A DNA stretch of 64,000 nt, taken from assembly GCF_026586805.1 (NCBI RefSeq), contig NZ_JAPFHA010000003.1, positions 62,001 through 126,000 on the forward strand. The letters are read 5' to 3'. Below, one piece after another: positions 48,279 through 56,726 of this stretch (position 1 is its first letter; the number at the start of each line of letters is the position of its first letter). The notes under the pieces were generated by a model. The model did no database searches. It was given only the letters and a program-made list of their open reading frames with translations, and was not told where the DNA came from. The position numbers and the translations under genes are program-made. The stretch comes from Niveibacterium sp. 24ML (GTDB taxonomy: Bacteria; Pseudomonadota; Gammaproteobacteria; Burkholderiales; Rhodocyclaceae).

Positions 48279-48854
48279 TCAGAAGCCGAGTTTTTCACCC
48301 GCGCCGAGCAGGGTTGCAAGCCCAAGCAGGGCGAAGATCAGTGCCGCAATCGCATGGACAACACGCACCGGGATCTTGTTGGCGATCTTGTCGCCGAGGA
48401 TCACCGCAGGCACGTTGGCGATCATCATGCCCAGCGTGGTGCCGGCCACGACGGCGACCACTGATTTGTACTGCGCCGCAAGGGCCACGGTGGCGATTTG
48501 CGTCTTGTCGCCCATTTCGGCGAGGAAGAAGGCAATCAGGGTTGTGCCGAAGACGCCGAAGCGTGCGAGCTTGGCTTCGTCCTCATCAAACTTGTCGGGG
48601 ACCAGGATCCAGGCGGCCATCGCGAGGAAAGAGACGCCCAGCACCCAGCGCATGACTTCCGGGCTTACCAGCGAGGTGATCCATGCGCCCAGCGCGCCGG
48701 CAAACGCGTGGTTGGCCAGGGTGGCGACCAGAATGCCAAGTACGATCGGAATCGGGCGGCGGAATTTGGCGGCGAGGATGAAGGCGAGCAGTTGCGTCTT
48801 GTCGCCGATTTCAGCAAGGGCGACGATGCCCGTCGAGATGAGGAAAGCTTCCAA
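48279..48854 (-). CDS. UPF0016/GDT1-type manganese exporter
   Basis: 191 residues, six helices in two inverted halves. Each half has the hallmark E-x-G-D-[KR]-[TS] motif: EIGDKTQLLA near the N-terminus and EMGDKTQIAT in the second half. Bacterial members (MneA/MntX-like) export Mn2+. The start is TTG at 48854 (protein begins with EAFLISTG as in the family), because AGGGAG lies 7 bases upstream; open frames reaching back to 48935 run into the riboswitch. A yybP-ykoY-like element and promoter precede it, which supports the manganese assignment. Confidence 0.93.
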   Translation of the reverse strand: MEAFLISTGIVALAEIGDKTQLLAFILAAKFRRPIPIVLGILVATLANHAFAGALGAWITSLVSPEVMRWVLGVSFLAMAAWILVPDKFDEDEAKLARFGVFGTTLIAFFLAEMGDKTQIATVALAAQYKSVVAVVAGTTLGMMIANVPAVILGDKIANKIPVRVVHAIAALIFALLGLATLLGAGEKLGF

Positions 48855-48892
48855 TTTGAACTCCCTGGCCGGCTGATCCATTGACCACGCGC

Positions 48893-49025
48893 GCCCCGGC
48901 CAGTCCGGCGGCTGCGTGGTCAAAGGTCTTGCCAAGTACGGGAACCGCCTGCGCCATGACCCGATGGGTCAAGTGTGTTGACGCAGGCCCCTTCGGCGAA
49001 GCGAAGGGCGGCTACTCCCCAATGA
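48893..49025 (-). promoter_or_regulatory. yybP-ykoY-like manganese riboswitch
   Basis: On the minus strand the leader begins with the consensus TTGGGGAGTAGCC (49010-49022), continues with a GC-rich helix CCTTCG/CGAAGG, and has the conserved internal CATGGC near 48992-48997 and the paired segment AAGACCTTTGACC (48918-48930), the elements I know from the yybP-ykoY family, which senses Mn2+. It lies between a promoter and a UPF0016 Mn exporter. Boundaries are approximate. Control is probably at translation, because no terminator is seen before the TTG start. Confidence 0.85.
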
Positions 49026-49033
49026 CGGGCGCG

Positions 49034-49062
49034 ATTCTAGCCATTTGGTGTTGCAACGCCAA
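49034..49062 (-). promoter_or_regulatory. predicted promoter of the Mn riboswitch/exporter transcript
   Basis: Read on the minus strand: TTGGCG (49057-49062), 17-base spacer, TAGAAT (49034-49039). Transcription would start near 49027, just before the riboswitch consensus. Confidence 0.65.
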
Positions 49063-49127
49063 GTTGCCGGGCTGGCATTGGGAGCTGGCAATGATCTGCG
49101 GCAACAAAGGCGCCATTTGCGAGCGGC

Positions 49128-49298
49128 TTAGCGGATGCCTAGCCGGCCCTCTTCGTAGGTGGCCAGAAGACCCCAGGTACGGCCCCGGCGCCGAACCACG
49201 TCGAGCATCGCAAGTGCGCGCAGGCTCAGCAACGCGTCGCAGGACCGCAGCGGTGCGCGCAGGGAAGAGGAAGACAGGGTGCGGGTCAGGCGGATCAT
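49128..49298 (-). CDS. possible small protein of unknown function
   Basis: 56 residues from the ATG at 49298, with CCGGAG 9 bases upstream. The sequence is rich in Arg, Leu and Ser and amphipathic, ending in GRLGIR; no known family is recognised, though size and basic character recall DUF1127-like proteins. It lies 46 bases after the MFS permease gene on the same strand and upstream of the riboswitch promoter, so it may be the last gene of the sugar operon. A good ribosome-binding site is the main support. Confidence 0.45.
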   Translation of the reverse strand: MIRLTRTLSSSSLRAPLRSCDALLSLRALAMLDVVRRRGRTWGLLATYEEGRLGIR

Positions 49299-49344
49299 GG
49301 TCGGTCTCCGGTTTGGGGGCGACATCGGTTGGGGTGCTGTAATC

Positions 49345-50535
49345 CTATACAGTATCCGATTTCATCGCAAGACCGCTTGCACCGTTCGTCGAAACCGCCA
49401 TTGCCTTGCCGGCCATCAGTGCCACCGCAGCCGCGAACACGGCGACCACGAACAGCCCAAGGTCGAGCCCCCAGTGTTGCGCAATCACGCCAATCAGCGG
49501 CGGGCCGATCATGAAGCCAAGGTAGCCGCAGCTCGACACGCCGGCAATGCCATTGGCCGGCGTGATGCCGGGCACCTTGGCCGCTGCCGCGAAGAGCACG
49601 GGTACGACGTTCGAGAAGCCGATGCCCACCAGCGCAAAGCCGAACAAGGCGGCCCAGGGCGTGCCGATCAGCAGTGCGGCTGTCATGCCCCCGGCGGCGA
49701 GCCAGCTCGACGCCCGCAGCAGCGGCGCAGGCCCGATGTGGGCGCGGACCCAGTCGCCCGCGAAGCGCGCGGCCGCCATCGCCGCAGAGAATGCGCCGTA
49801 GGCCAGTGCGGCTTGCGCCTGTGGGCTGCCCAGTTCCTGCGACATGTAGAGCGTGCTCCAGTCGTACATCGCGCCTTCGCCCACCAGCCCGAGCGTGGCC
49901 AGCAAGCCCAGCAGCAGGATCGGGCCGCGCGGCAGCTTGAAGCCGGTGTTCGCATCGTCGGGCGAGTGCGTCGCTTCATCGGGCAGCATTGAACGGCTGG
50001 CGACCAGGATCGCGAGCCCGCCGGCGATCGACGCGGCCAGCATGTGAAGGGTGGCCGGGATGTCGAAGAAGGCGACCGCGCTGCCGATCCCCGCGCCGGC
50101 GAGTCCGCCCAGGCTGAAGCAGCCGTGAAAGGACGACATTACGGGCCGGCGGTAGGCGTGTTCCACCGCAACCGCTTCGGCATTGATTGCAACATCGAAG
50201 GCGCTGGTCGCCAGCCCGAAGGCGAACATCAGCGCGAGCAGGGCGCCAAAGCCTGGCATGTGCAGCAGCAGTGCCAGCGGTGCCGCCATCACGACGCCGC
50301 CCGCAATGACCACCGGCCTGGCCCCGTGTGTCGCAACCCACTTTCCGACTTGCGTCAGGCCGAGCAGGGCGCCGAAGCCGCCGGCGAGCATCAGCCCGGC
50401 GAGTTGGTACTCCGAGAGCGCGAAGAGCGCCTTCACCGTGGGTACATGCACACCCCAGGTGGCAAAGAGCATGCCGCTGACGAAGAAGTGGACCTGGGTG
50501 GCGATGCGCGCGGCGAGCGGGTTCTGTGGCGTCAT
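49345..50535 (-). CDS. MFS permease (YbjJ-like)
   Basis: 396 residues with 12 hydrophobic segments and a polar central loop (about 190-205). The first half contains the FGLATSAFDVAINAEAVAVE and SSFHGCFSLGGLAG segments seen in YbjJ-type major facilitator proteins. Third gene of a compact operon, 6 bases after the sugar kinase, so it probably imports or exports a sugar handled by the kinase and glycosidase. The substrate is not evident. Confidence 0.85.
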   Translation of the reverse strand: MTPQNPLAARIATQVHFFVSGMLFATWGVHVPTVKALFALSEYQLAGLMLAGGFGALLGLTQVGKWVATHGARPVVIAGGVVMAAPLALLLHMPGFGALLALMFAFGLATSAFDVAINAEAVAVEHAYRRPVMSSFHGCFSLGGLAGAGIGSAVAFFDIPATLHMLAASIAGGLAILVASRSMLPDEATHSPDDANTGFKLPRGPILLLGLLATLGLVGEGAMYDWSTLYMSQELGSPQAQAALAYGAFSAAMAAARFAGDWVRAHIGPAPLLRASSWLAAGGMTAALLIGTPWAALFGFALVGIGFSNVVPVLFAAAAKVPGITPANGIAGVSSCGYLGFMIGPPLIGVIAQHWGLDLGLFVVAVFAAAVALMAGKAMAVSTNGASGLAMKSDTV

Positions 50536-50541
50536 GACAGC

Positions 50542-51447
50542 CTAGAGCTGGTGTCGCGAGCATTCCTGCGCGAACTGTGTTGCGGTAAGCAGACCAAGGG
50601 TGGCACCCGATTCGCCGACCTTCCAGCCCGCGAACAGGCAGGCGCGTTGCAGGGCGGCGGCCGGTGGCAGGCCGGCGCAGAGTTGGTCGACGAAAGCCGA
50701 GAACAAGGCATCGCCCGCGCCGATGGTGTTGGCGACGCCGCGTGGGGCGACCGTGCCGACATGCTGCGCCGGTTTGCCGCGCTCGGAGAGCAGCGCGCCG
50801 TCGGCACCCAGGCCAATCACGATGATGCGCGGATCAAAGCGGGCACGCAGGGCTTCAAGCGCCTGCTGCGGTGCGCAGGGCAAGCGTTCGTGCGACAGGA
50901 ACAGGACTTCGGAGGCCGCCATGAAGTCGCGGTTGTAGGCGTCGTCGAAATCGCCCAAGGCGTGTACATCGGTCGCGATGGGAATGCCGCGGGCCTGCGC
51001 GGCGGCCAGTAGCGGCCGGGCGAAGTTGATGTTGCAGACCACGGCGATCGAAGCGCCGCTCAGCAGGGGCTCGATCTGCAATTGCGGGTAGGTGCTTTCT
51101 TGCAGGTCTTTCAGATCGCAGTGGATCTGGCGGTTGCCGTCGGGCGCCACCAGGATCACCGACTGCGAGGTGGCCGATGCGGTGCGCGCCACGAAACCGC
51201 TGTCGAGCCCGAAGCGGGGCAGTGCTGCGAGCAGGTGTTCGCCCGGCTCGTCCTGCCCGATCAGGGTTGCGAAGCGGACGCTGTGGCCCAGCCCGGCGAG
51301 CGCTACCGCCACATTCAGGCCAACGCCGGCGTGCGCCTGTGTAATGCCGTGGAAGGGGTAGGTCACCGGGTAGTAGGGCAGCGGAAAGCCTTCGATGCGA
51401 AGGTTGGTTTCCAGCGTGTAGAGGCCGGCAACGGCGATCTGTGCCAT
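50542..51447 (-). CDS. PfkB-family sugar kinase
   Basis: Ribokinase/fructokinase-fold enzyme, 301 residues. The C-terminal PfkB signature with the anion hole and catalytic base is NTIGAGDALFSAF (Asp246); the N-terminal GG-type motif is replaced by HAGVGLNVAVALAGLG. The substrate cannot be told: fructose, ribose, nucleoside or another sugar are all possible. GAGG lies in the end of the preceding glycosidase gene, whose stop is only 3 bases away, so translation is coupled. Confidence 0.9.
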   Translation of the reverse strand: MAQIAVAGLYTLETNLRIEGFPLPYYPVTYPFHGITQAHAGVGLNVAVALAGLGHSVRFATLIGQDEPGEHLLAALPRFGLDSGFVARTASATSQSVILVAPDGNRQIHCDLKDLQESTYPQLQIEPLLSGASIAVVCNINFARPLLAAAQARGIPIATDVHALGDFDDAYNRDFMAASEVLFLSHERLPCAPQQALEALRARFDPRIIVIGLGADGALLSERGKPAQHVGTVAPRGVANTIGAGDALFSAFVDQLCAGLPPAAALQRACLFAGWKVGESGATLGLLTATQFAQECSRHQL

Positions 51448-51450
51448 GGC

Positions 51451-53280
51451 TCAGTCCTCCCCCAGCAGGATGACGTGCGAGCGCGGCGGCAGGATCGTGG
51501 TGATCCAGCCTGGCTCGTTGGCGATCGGCTCGCCGCCCGGGGCGCACCAGTTCTTCTTGTGCAGCGGCAGCACCCACAGTGGCAGGCGTACCGCATGCGG
51601 GCGATCGCCGCGGTTGAGTGCGAAGACCGACACCGAATCCTTGGTGTAGCGCGCGAAGGCGTAGGTGTCGTCTTTGGCCAGAAGGGTCTGGTAGGCGCCG
51701 TGGCGCAGTTCCGGCCGCGCCTTGCGCAGCGTAATCAGCGCCTTGTAGTGATCGAACAGCTCGCGGTTCCAGTGGTTGCGATCCCAGTCGAAGCAGCGGC
51801 GGCAGTCCGGGTCTTGCCCGCCTTCGAGGCCGATTTCGTCGCCGTAGTAGATGCAGGGCACGCCGGGGTAGGCGAAGAGCAGGCTCGCGGCCAGTTTCAT
51901 TGCCTCAGTGTCGGTACCCACCAGGGTGAAGAAGCGCGCGGTGTCATGGCTGTCGAGCAGGTTGAACTGCGCCAGCTGGTTGTCGTAGGGGATGCGCCCG
52001 CGGGCCGAATCAAGCCAGTCGCTGAAGGCTTCGGTTTCCAGGCGGGCATCGTGGTAGGCGATGTCGGTGCCGGCCAGCCATTCGCGCACCGGGTGGGCGA
52101 AGCCGTAGTAGTTCATCGCGCCGTCTTCCTGGTCGCCCTGCAGCCAGCGCGTGGCTTCGTTGAAGTGCTCCCCCATCACGTAGGCTTCGGGGTTCTCTTC
52201 GCGCAACGCCTTGCGGAATTCGCCCACGTAGTGGCCGTTGCGGCCTGAACCGGGGCCTTCGCCGAGCATGTGGATCACATCGAAACGCCAGCCGTCGATG
52301 CTGTAGGGCGCGCGCATCCAGTGCCGCAGCACCGCGTTGGGGCCGGCGTAGATGGCGTCGCGCAGACCTTGCGCGCTGAAGTCGAGAACTGGTAGCGACA
52401 TATGGCCGTTCCAGCCGTAGTAATGACCGGCCTGGTCGAAGTAATACCAATCACGCCACGGGGATTCGGGCGATTGCATGGCGCCCTTGCTGTCGTGACG
52501 GCCATGCAGGTTGAACCACGGGTGGTTGGTGCCAGTATGGTTCACCACCGCGTCGAGGATCAGCCGCATCTTGCGGACTTTCATCTCGGCCGAGAGTGCG
52601 GCGAGCGATTCGTTGCCGCCCAGATGCGGGTCGACGTTGAAGTAGTCTTCGGTGTCGTACTTGTGGTTGCTGCCCGAAACGAAGATCGGGTTCAGGTACA
52701 GCGCCGTGACGCCCAGTTCGTTCTGCAGGTAGTTGAGGCTGCGGCGCACGCCGATCAGGTCGCCGCCGTAGAACTCGGTGGCGCAGGTTTCCTGGCTGAC
52801 CGGCTCGCCCCATCGTTTGGCCACTACCTTCATGCGGCCGCTGCCGTAGGTGTATTCGCCGGTTCGCACGGCGAGTGACGGATCGCCCTGGCAGAAGCGG
52901 TCGGGGAAGATCTGGTAGAAAACCTGATCGCGCACCCAGGCCGGCGGGGTGTCGCGGCGGTTGATGCGGAACATCTGATCGCGATGTGGCACGCGGTGGT
53001 GCTGGCCGTCGCCGGCAAGCCAGTGCTGCTTGCCGTGTTCAATCACCTTGAAGCAATAAACCGTGGGGTCGTTGCCCGAATCCCAGGGCAGCAGCGCCTC
53101 GAAGCGGTGCAATTCCGCCTCGCGGCCGGTGTGTTGCATGTCGATGAAGCGCGCCTCGTTATCGGGCTCGCAACGCAGCATCACCGTGATGCCTTCGCTG
53201 CGCTCGGTCAGCAGCGTCAGCTTGACGCCTTCTTCAGTGCGGATCAGCCACGGGGCAACCTGGGGGTGGAGCAGGAACAT
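51451..53280 (-). CDS. GH13 alpha-glucosidase/maltodextrin glucosidase (MalZ-like)
   Basis: 609 residues from the ATG at 53280 with GAGG upstream. An N-terminal beta-sandwich domain (about 1-120) precedes the (beta/alpha)8 barrel. Catalytic residues are visible: nucleophile Asp334 (GWRFDVIHML), acid Glu371 (VMGEHFNEA) and Asp446 (LLDSHDTARF); the region-I motif is DAVVNHTG. FYGGDLIGVRRSLNYL is typical of the neopullulanase/MalZ group. No signal peptide, so it acts on internal maltodextrins. First gene of an operon with a sugar kinase and permease. Exact specificity is not determinable. Confidence 0.92.
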   Translation of the reverse strand: MFLLHPQVAPWLIRTEEGVKLTLLTERSEGITVMLRCEPDNEARFIDMQHTGREAELHRFEALLPWDSGNDPTVYCFKVIEHGKQHWLAGDGQHHRVPHRDQMFRINRRDTPPAWVRDQVFYQIFPDRFCQGDPSLAVRTGEYTYGSGRMKVVAKRWGEPVSQETCATEFYGGDLIGVRRSLNYLQNELGVTALYLNPIFVSGSNHKYDTEDYFNVDPHLGGNESLAALSAEMKVRKMRLILDAVVNHTGTNHPWFNLHGRHDSKGAMQSPESPWRDWYYFDQAGHYYGWNGHMSLPVLDFSAQGLRDAIYAGPNAVLRHWMRAPYSIDGWRFDVIHMLGEGPGSGRNGHYVGEFRKALREENPEAYVMGEHFNEATRWLQGDQEDGAMNYYGFAHPVREWLAGTDIAYHDARLETEAFSDWLDSARGRIPYDNQLAQFNLLDSHDTARFFTLVGTDTEAMKLAASLLFAYPGVPCIYYGDEIGLEGGQDPDCRRCFDWDRNHWNRELFDHYKALITLRKARPELRHGAYQTLLAKDDTYAFARYTKDSVSVFALNRGDRPHAVRLPLWVLPLHKKNWCAPGGEPIANEPGWITTILPPRSHVILLGED

Positions 53281-53373
53281 GGTGAAGTCCTCGGTTTTCG
53301 ATGGCTGCACTCTAGGCGTGCAAGCCGCGGACGTCGTCGGCAGGCGCGGTTGATCTTGCGGGGTGGAGCCGGC

Positions 53374-54477
53374 TCAACCCGCCGTGGCGTGGCGGCGCTC
53401 GGTGCAGGTGCCGGCCACTTCAACGCGATTGCGGCCGGCGCTCTTGGCGGCGTAGAGCGCATGGTCGGCCCTCTCGATCAGCCAGGGGATCGAGTGCTCG
53501 TCGGTGTGTTCGGCAAGGCCAATCGATATGGTGGTCGGGTGAGGTAGACCGCCGCAGTGTGCCTGCTCGCAGGCGGCCCGCAGGCGTTCGATACTGGTGT
53601 GTGACTGTTGCAGATCGCCGTGCAGAATCGCGAGAAATTCTTCTCCACCCCAGCGGGCGATCATGTCGCCCTTTCGCAGCGTGTCGCGAGCGATGCGCGC
53701 AAATTCGCAGATCACTGCATCCCCGCGCGCATGCCCCCAGGTGTCGTTGATCTGCTTGAAGTGGTCGAAGTCGACAAGGGCAACGCAGAACGGCACGCGG
53801 TTCCCGGCTGAGAGGCGTGTCAATTGATCAAGATAGGCGAGTGCGGCTCTGCGGTTGAGCAGGCCCGAGAGTTCATCGTGATCCGACAGTTTCTTGTAGT
53901 GGCCGTACTCGAACAGGCGCCCTGACACGAAAGCACTGAAGGGCAGCACGAGCATCAGGGCACACCAGTGCAGGAGTTCGAGTTCAAGGCGAGGGCCGGG
54001 AATGCCCAGCCAAACACTTGTGGCGACCGCCATGGGCAGGGTGATGGCTGGAATCAGGCACAGGCGCATCAGGCTTGGCGTGGACAAGGCAAATGCGCCA
54101 AATTGCAGCGGAATCAGGTAGGCCAGCGTGATCAGGCCGCGCAGTTCGCCCGAGAACGTCGCCGTGAGCGAGCAGAGCAGCAATGCGGCGACGATTTGCG
54201 CGGCAGTCAGACTGGGGTCGGCAAAGCGCAGATTGAATCCACTGGCGATCGACGCAATAAATACCAGGTTCGTGAGCCCGTAAGCCGCGACGACGACGAG
54301 CCAGGCTTGCATCGGGTAACGGCCAAGGTATGTCGCAATCGCCATGATGCCGGCGCAGGCGGCATAGAACAGCGCTGCACTCAGGCATCGCTGCAGACGC
54401 AGCTTCTGCGCCCGCGCGATCTGCTGGGGGGTGTAGGGGGTGTCTGCCAAGAGGTTTTCTCTACCGGGCTTTTGCAA
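53374..54477 (-). CDS. membrane diguanylate cyclase (GGDEF)
   Basis: 367 residues. Five or six membrane helices lie in residues about 30-195, with no recognised ligand domain, followed by a GGDEF domain. The active-site motif is GGEEF (277-281), a functional variant, and the KQINDTWGHARGD segment is intact; no RxxD inhibitory site is evident just upstream of it. Start TTG at 54477; a second in-frame TTG about eight codons later is also possible. Lies 45 bases after the DUF1631 gene on the same strand. Confidence 0.9.
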   Translation of the reverse strand: MQKPGRENLLADTPYTPQQIARAQKLRLQRCLSAALFYAACAGIMAIATYLGRYPMQAWLVVVAAYGLTNLVFIASIASGFNLRFADPSLTAAQIVAALLLCSLTATFSGELRGLITLAYLIPLQFGAFALSTPSLMRLCLIPAITLPMAVATSVWLGIPGPRLELELLHWCALMLVLPFSAFVSGRLFEYGHYKKLSDHDELSGLLNRRAALAYLDQLTRLSAGNRVPFCVALVDFDHFKQINDTWGHARGDAVICEFARIARDTLRKGDMIARWGGEEFLAILHGDLQQSHTSIERLRAACEQAHCGGLPHPTTISIGLAEHTDEHSIPWLIERADHALYAAKSAGRNRVEVAGTCTERRHATAG

Positions 54478-54522
54478 GGCTAACGGCAGAGCGGCGGGCG
54501 TGCTTGAGTCTTCCTGCCTGGC

Positions 54523-56505
54523 TTATTGGTTTCGGCTGCGAAGGCCTTTGAGGACGTGCGCCGCAGCGGTTTCGAAGAGCGGCGCTTCGTTGATCAGCCA
54601 TGCGTCGCCGGTCGAGAACTCGCGTTCAAGCGCACGCATGGTGACACCCATGACGCCACGCCGGTCGGGGTCGCACACCACAATGGTCTGGCGCGCTGGC
54701 CCGATCCAGCCCACACAGGCCCGCACGCGCCGGTTATCGTGCAGGCCGAATTCGATCCATTGGCCGGGTTTGAGCGTGGCGAGCGCGGGGGGGAGCACAC
54801 TCTCGCGTCCGATCACCCCAACCAACCGGAATACCTTGAGCCCGGGCGCGGCACCAACGGTACCGAATTCGAGTACGGGTTGTGGTGGCGCGTAGGGCAG
54901 CTCTGCCGGCATGGGCTGCGCATTGATGGCGGCAGTGTGGTAGGTCATGCAGGGCGCGAGACATTCGCGCGCATGGGCTTCGTCGATGCCGATGCCCGCA
55001 AGGCCTTCGGCGGCGTGGCGCAACAGCTCCGGCAGGGTGCGCAGCAGTTGCTGGCGTTCATCGGCGGTCGGCTTGGGCTGTACGCTCCAGATCAGGCGGT
55101 CCGCCACCGTCAATTGATTGCGCCATTCGGGGCTTTTCTCGCCGTGAGTCAGCAAGGTGTTTTGCAGTACCCGAACCCAGTGCTGGTCGAGGAAACCGCG
55201 CACGGCCGTTGGAACGCCGTCGCTGGACAAGGCGCGGATCGCCTTGGCGGCGAATTTCAGCGACACCTCTTCGCGTTCGACTTTGGCCGCAAGCGTGTTG
55301 GACGTGGTAGCGAGCTGTATCGCGAGTGCAGTGCGATCCGCTGCAATGGTCTGAGCGCTGGCCAATGCTTGGGCGAACACCTCCGGGTCACGCCCGAACT
55401 TGAGCACCACGCCATCGGTGAGGGTCTTGATGAGGACGCATAGCGGATGGTCGGCTCCGGCTGAGACAGAAAGGCCACGGCAGCAATCGCCGATGGCGTT
55501 GATCAGCCGGCGCGCCACATGGTCCGGCGCTTCGAGCACGGTGGGATCGATCAGCGCGAGCTTGAGCATGGGCAAGGCGAGCGAGCCCAGCGCGGCACGG
55601 ATCGGGGCGGCGAGCTGGCGGTCCTGCTCGATCGCTCGGAAGACGTTTTCCAGCGCGTCGGCCGCAGCCCGTTCGCGCGGGCCCAGCAAGGGGCCCAGGT
55701 GGCTGGCGCCCAGTGCGGCGACCTCGCTGCCGATCGCCAGGTTGTGTTGTTGGTTGTCGAGCCAGGCCAATACTTGCTCGCGAACGGCGGCGGCCAGCGT
55801 GGCGTCGATCACCGCGCCGGTACCGCCGCCCAGGCGGCTGACGGTTGCGCGGTGCAGTTCGCCGAAACTGCCCGAGCCCCAGTCATTAGCGTCGCTCCTG
55901 GGTGCTTGTTGCGCGGGCGGGGAAGTCGGCGTTGCGGGGCGCGAGAGCGACTGGGGCTCGACGCCGGCAGCCTCAAGCTCCTTGTTGAGCCTTCCATAAA
56001 ACAGGTTGAGCGCTTGGGCGAGCGAGGATTCGATCCGCTCCAGCATCTGCAGGCGCATGGCCGGGTCGAAGCCGGCGGCGTCAGACATCTCGCGCAAGCC
56101 GCAGCACACGGTTTCTGGCCCGACCGGGAGCTGCTCCACCGATGCGTCGTCACTTTGATCGAGCAGGGTCATGTAGCGCCCGTGCAGGCGGCCCAGTTCG
56201 CGATCGCAGCGCTCGCGCAGGCGCCGCGCGAACTCGTTGATGCGGATCGTGAATTCCAGATCTTCGTCATGCACCAGGCTGATCCGTGATGCGGTGAGCC
56301 CGCGTGCATTCTCGAACCCGCGCCGATCACGCAGGCCGGCCAGTTCATCGTGGCTGCCGAGGGCTCCGCGACGCAGGCCTTCGAGTCCGTCCGGGTGGGT
56401 GAAGCCGCAAACGCGTACCACTTCGTCAATGGTTTGAAGCAGGGCGTCGCGGTTACCTGCGACAAGGCGGGAAGCGAGCGGGCCGGGGGCTGAGGATTCG
56501 GTCAT
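54523..56505 (-). CDS. DUF1631 protein with PilZ-like C-terminus
   Basis: 660 residues from the ATG at 56505; a long 5' extension of the open frame is not family-like. DUF1631 proteins are common in betaproteobacteria and have no proven role. The N-terminal two thirds are helical. The last about 110 residues (VFRLVGVIGRESVLPPAL, LKPGQWIEFGL, then a DPDRRGVMGV segment) resemble a degenerate PilZ-like barrel, which would suit a c-di-GMP or related effector. Its neighbours in this region include GGDEF and EAL proteins. No clear Shine-Dalgarno sequence. Divergent from glutamate dehydrogenase. Confidence 0.82.
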   Translation of the reverse strand: MTESSAPGPLASRLVAGNRDALLQTIDEVVRVCGFTHPDGLEGLRRGALGSHDELAGLRDRRGFENARGLTASRISLVHDEDLEFTIRINEFARRLRERCDRELGRLHGRYMTLLDQSDDASVEQLPVGPETVCCGLREMSDAAGFDPAMRLQMLERIESSLAQALNLFYGRLNKELEAAGVEPQSLSRPATPTSPPAQQAPRSDANDWGSGSFGELHRATVSRLGGGTGAVIDATLAAAVREQVLAWLDNQQHNLAIGSEVAALGASHLGPLLGPRERAAADALENVFRAIEQDRQLAAPIRAALGSLALPMLKLALIDPTVLEAPDHVARRLINAIGDCCRGLSVSAGADHPLCVLIKTLTDGVVLKFGRDPEVFAQALASAQTIAADRTALAIQLATTSNTLAAKVEREEVSLKFAAKAIRALSSDGVPTAVRGFLDQHWVRVLQNTLLTHGEKSPEWRNQLTVADRLIWSVQPKPTADERQQLLRTLPELLRHAAEGLAGIGIDEAHARECLAPCMTYHTAAINAQPMPAELPYAPPQPVLEFGTVGAAPGLKVFRLVGVIGRESVLPPALATLKPGQWIEFGLHDNRRVRACVGWIGPARQTIVVCDPDRRGVMGVTMRALEREFSTGDAWLINEAPLFETAAAHVLKGLRSRNQ

Positions 56506-56726
56506 GGGGCGTGTGCGCAGCAGATCGGGGAGCTTGCCGCTGACTATACCCCCACAGGTGCCGCTTGCGGGCGGCGCATCCAGGCAAGTCCCTGTCGCCG
56601 CGCAAGGCGCGGCAAGCCCCGCAAGCACGGCAGAATGCCGCGCAGGGTGGTGATCCCGCCTCGTGGTGGCTCTTTGGGCCGTTTTATAAAAGTTGTCAAA
56701 AGCACACCCATAACGGGGGAGGCAAG

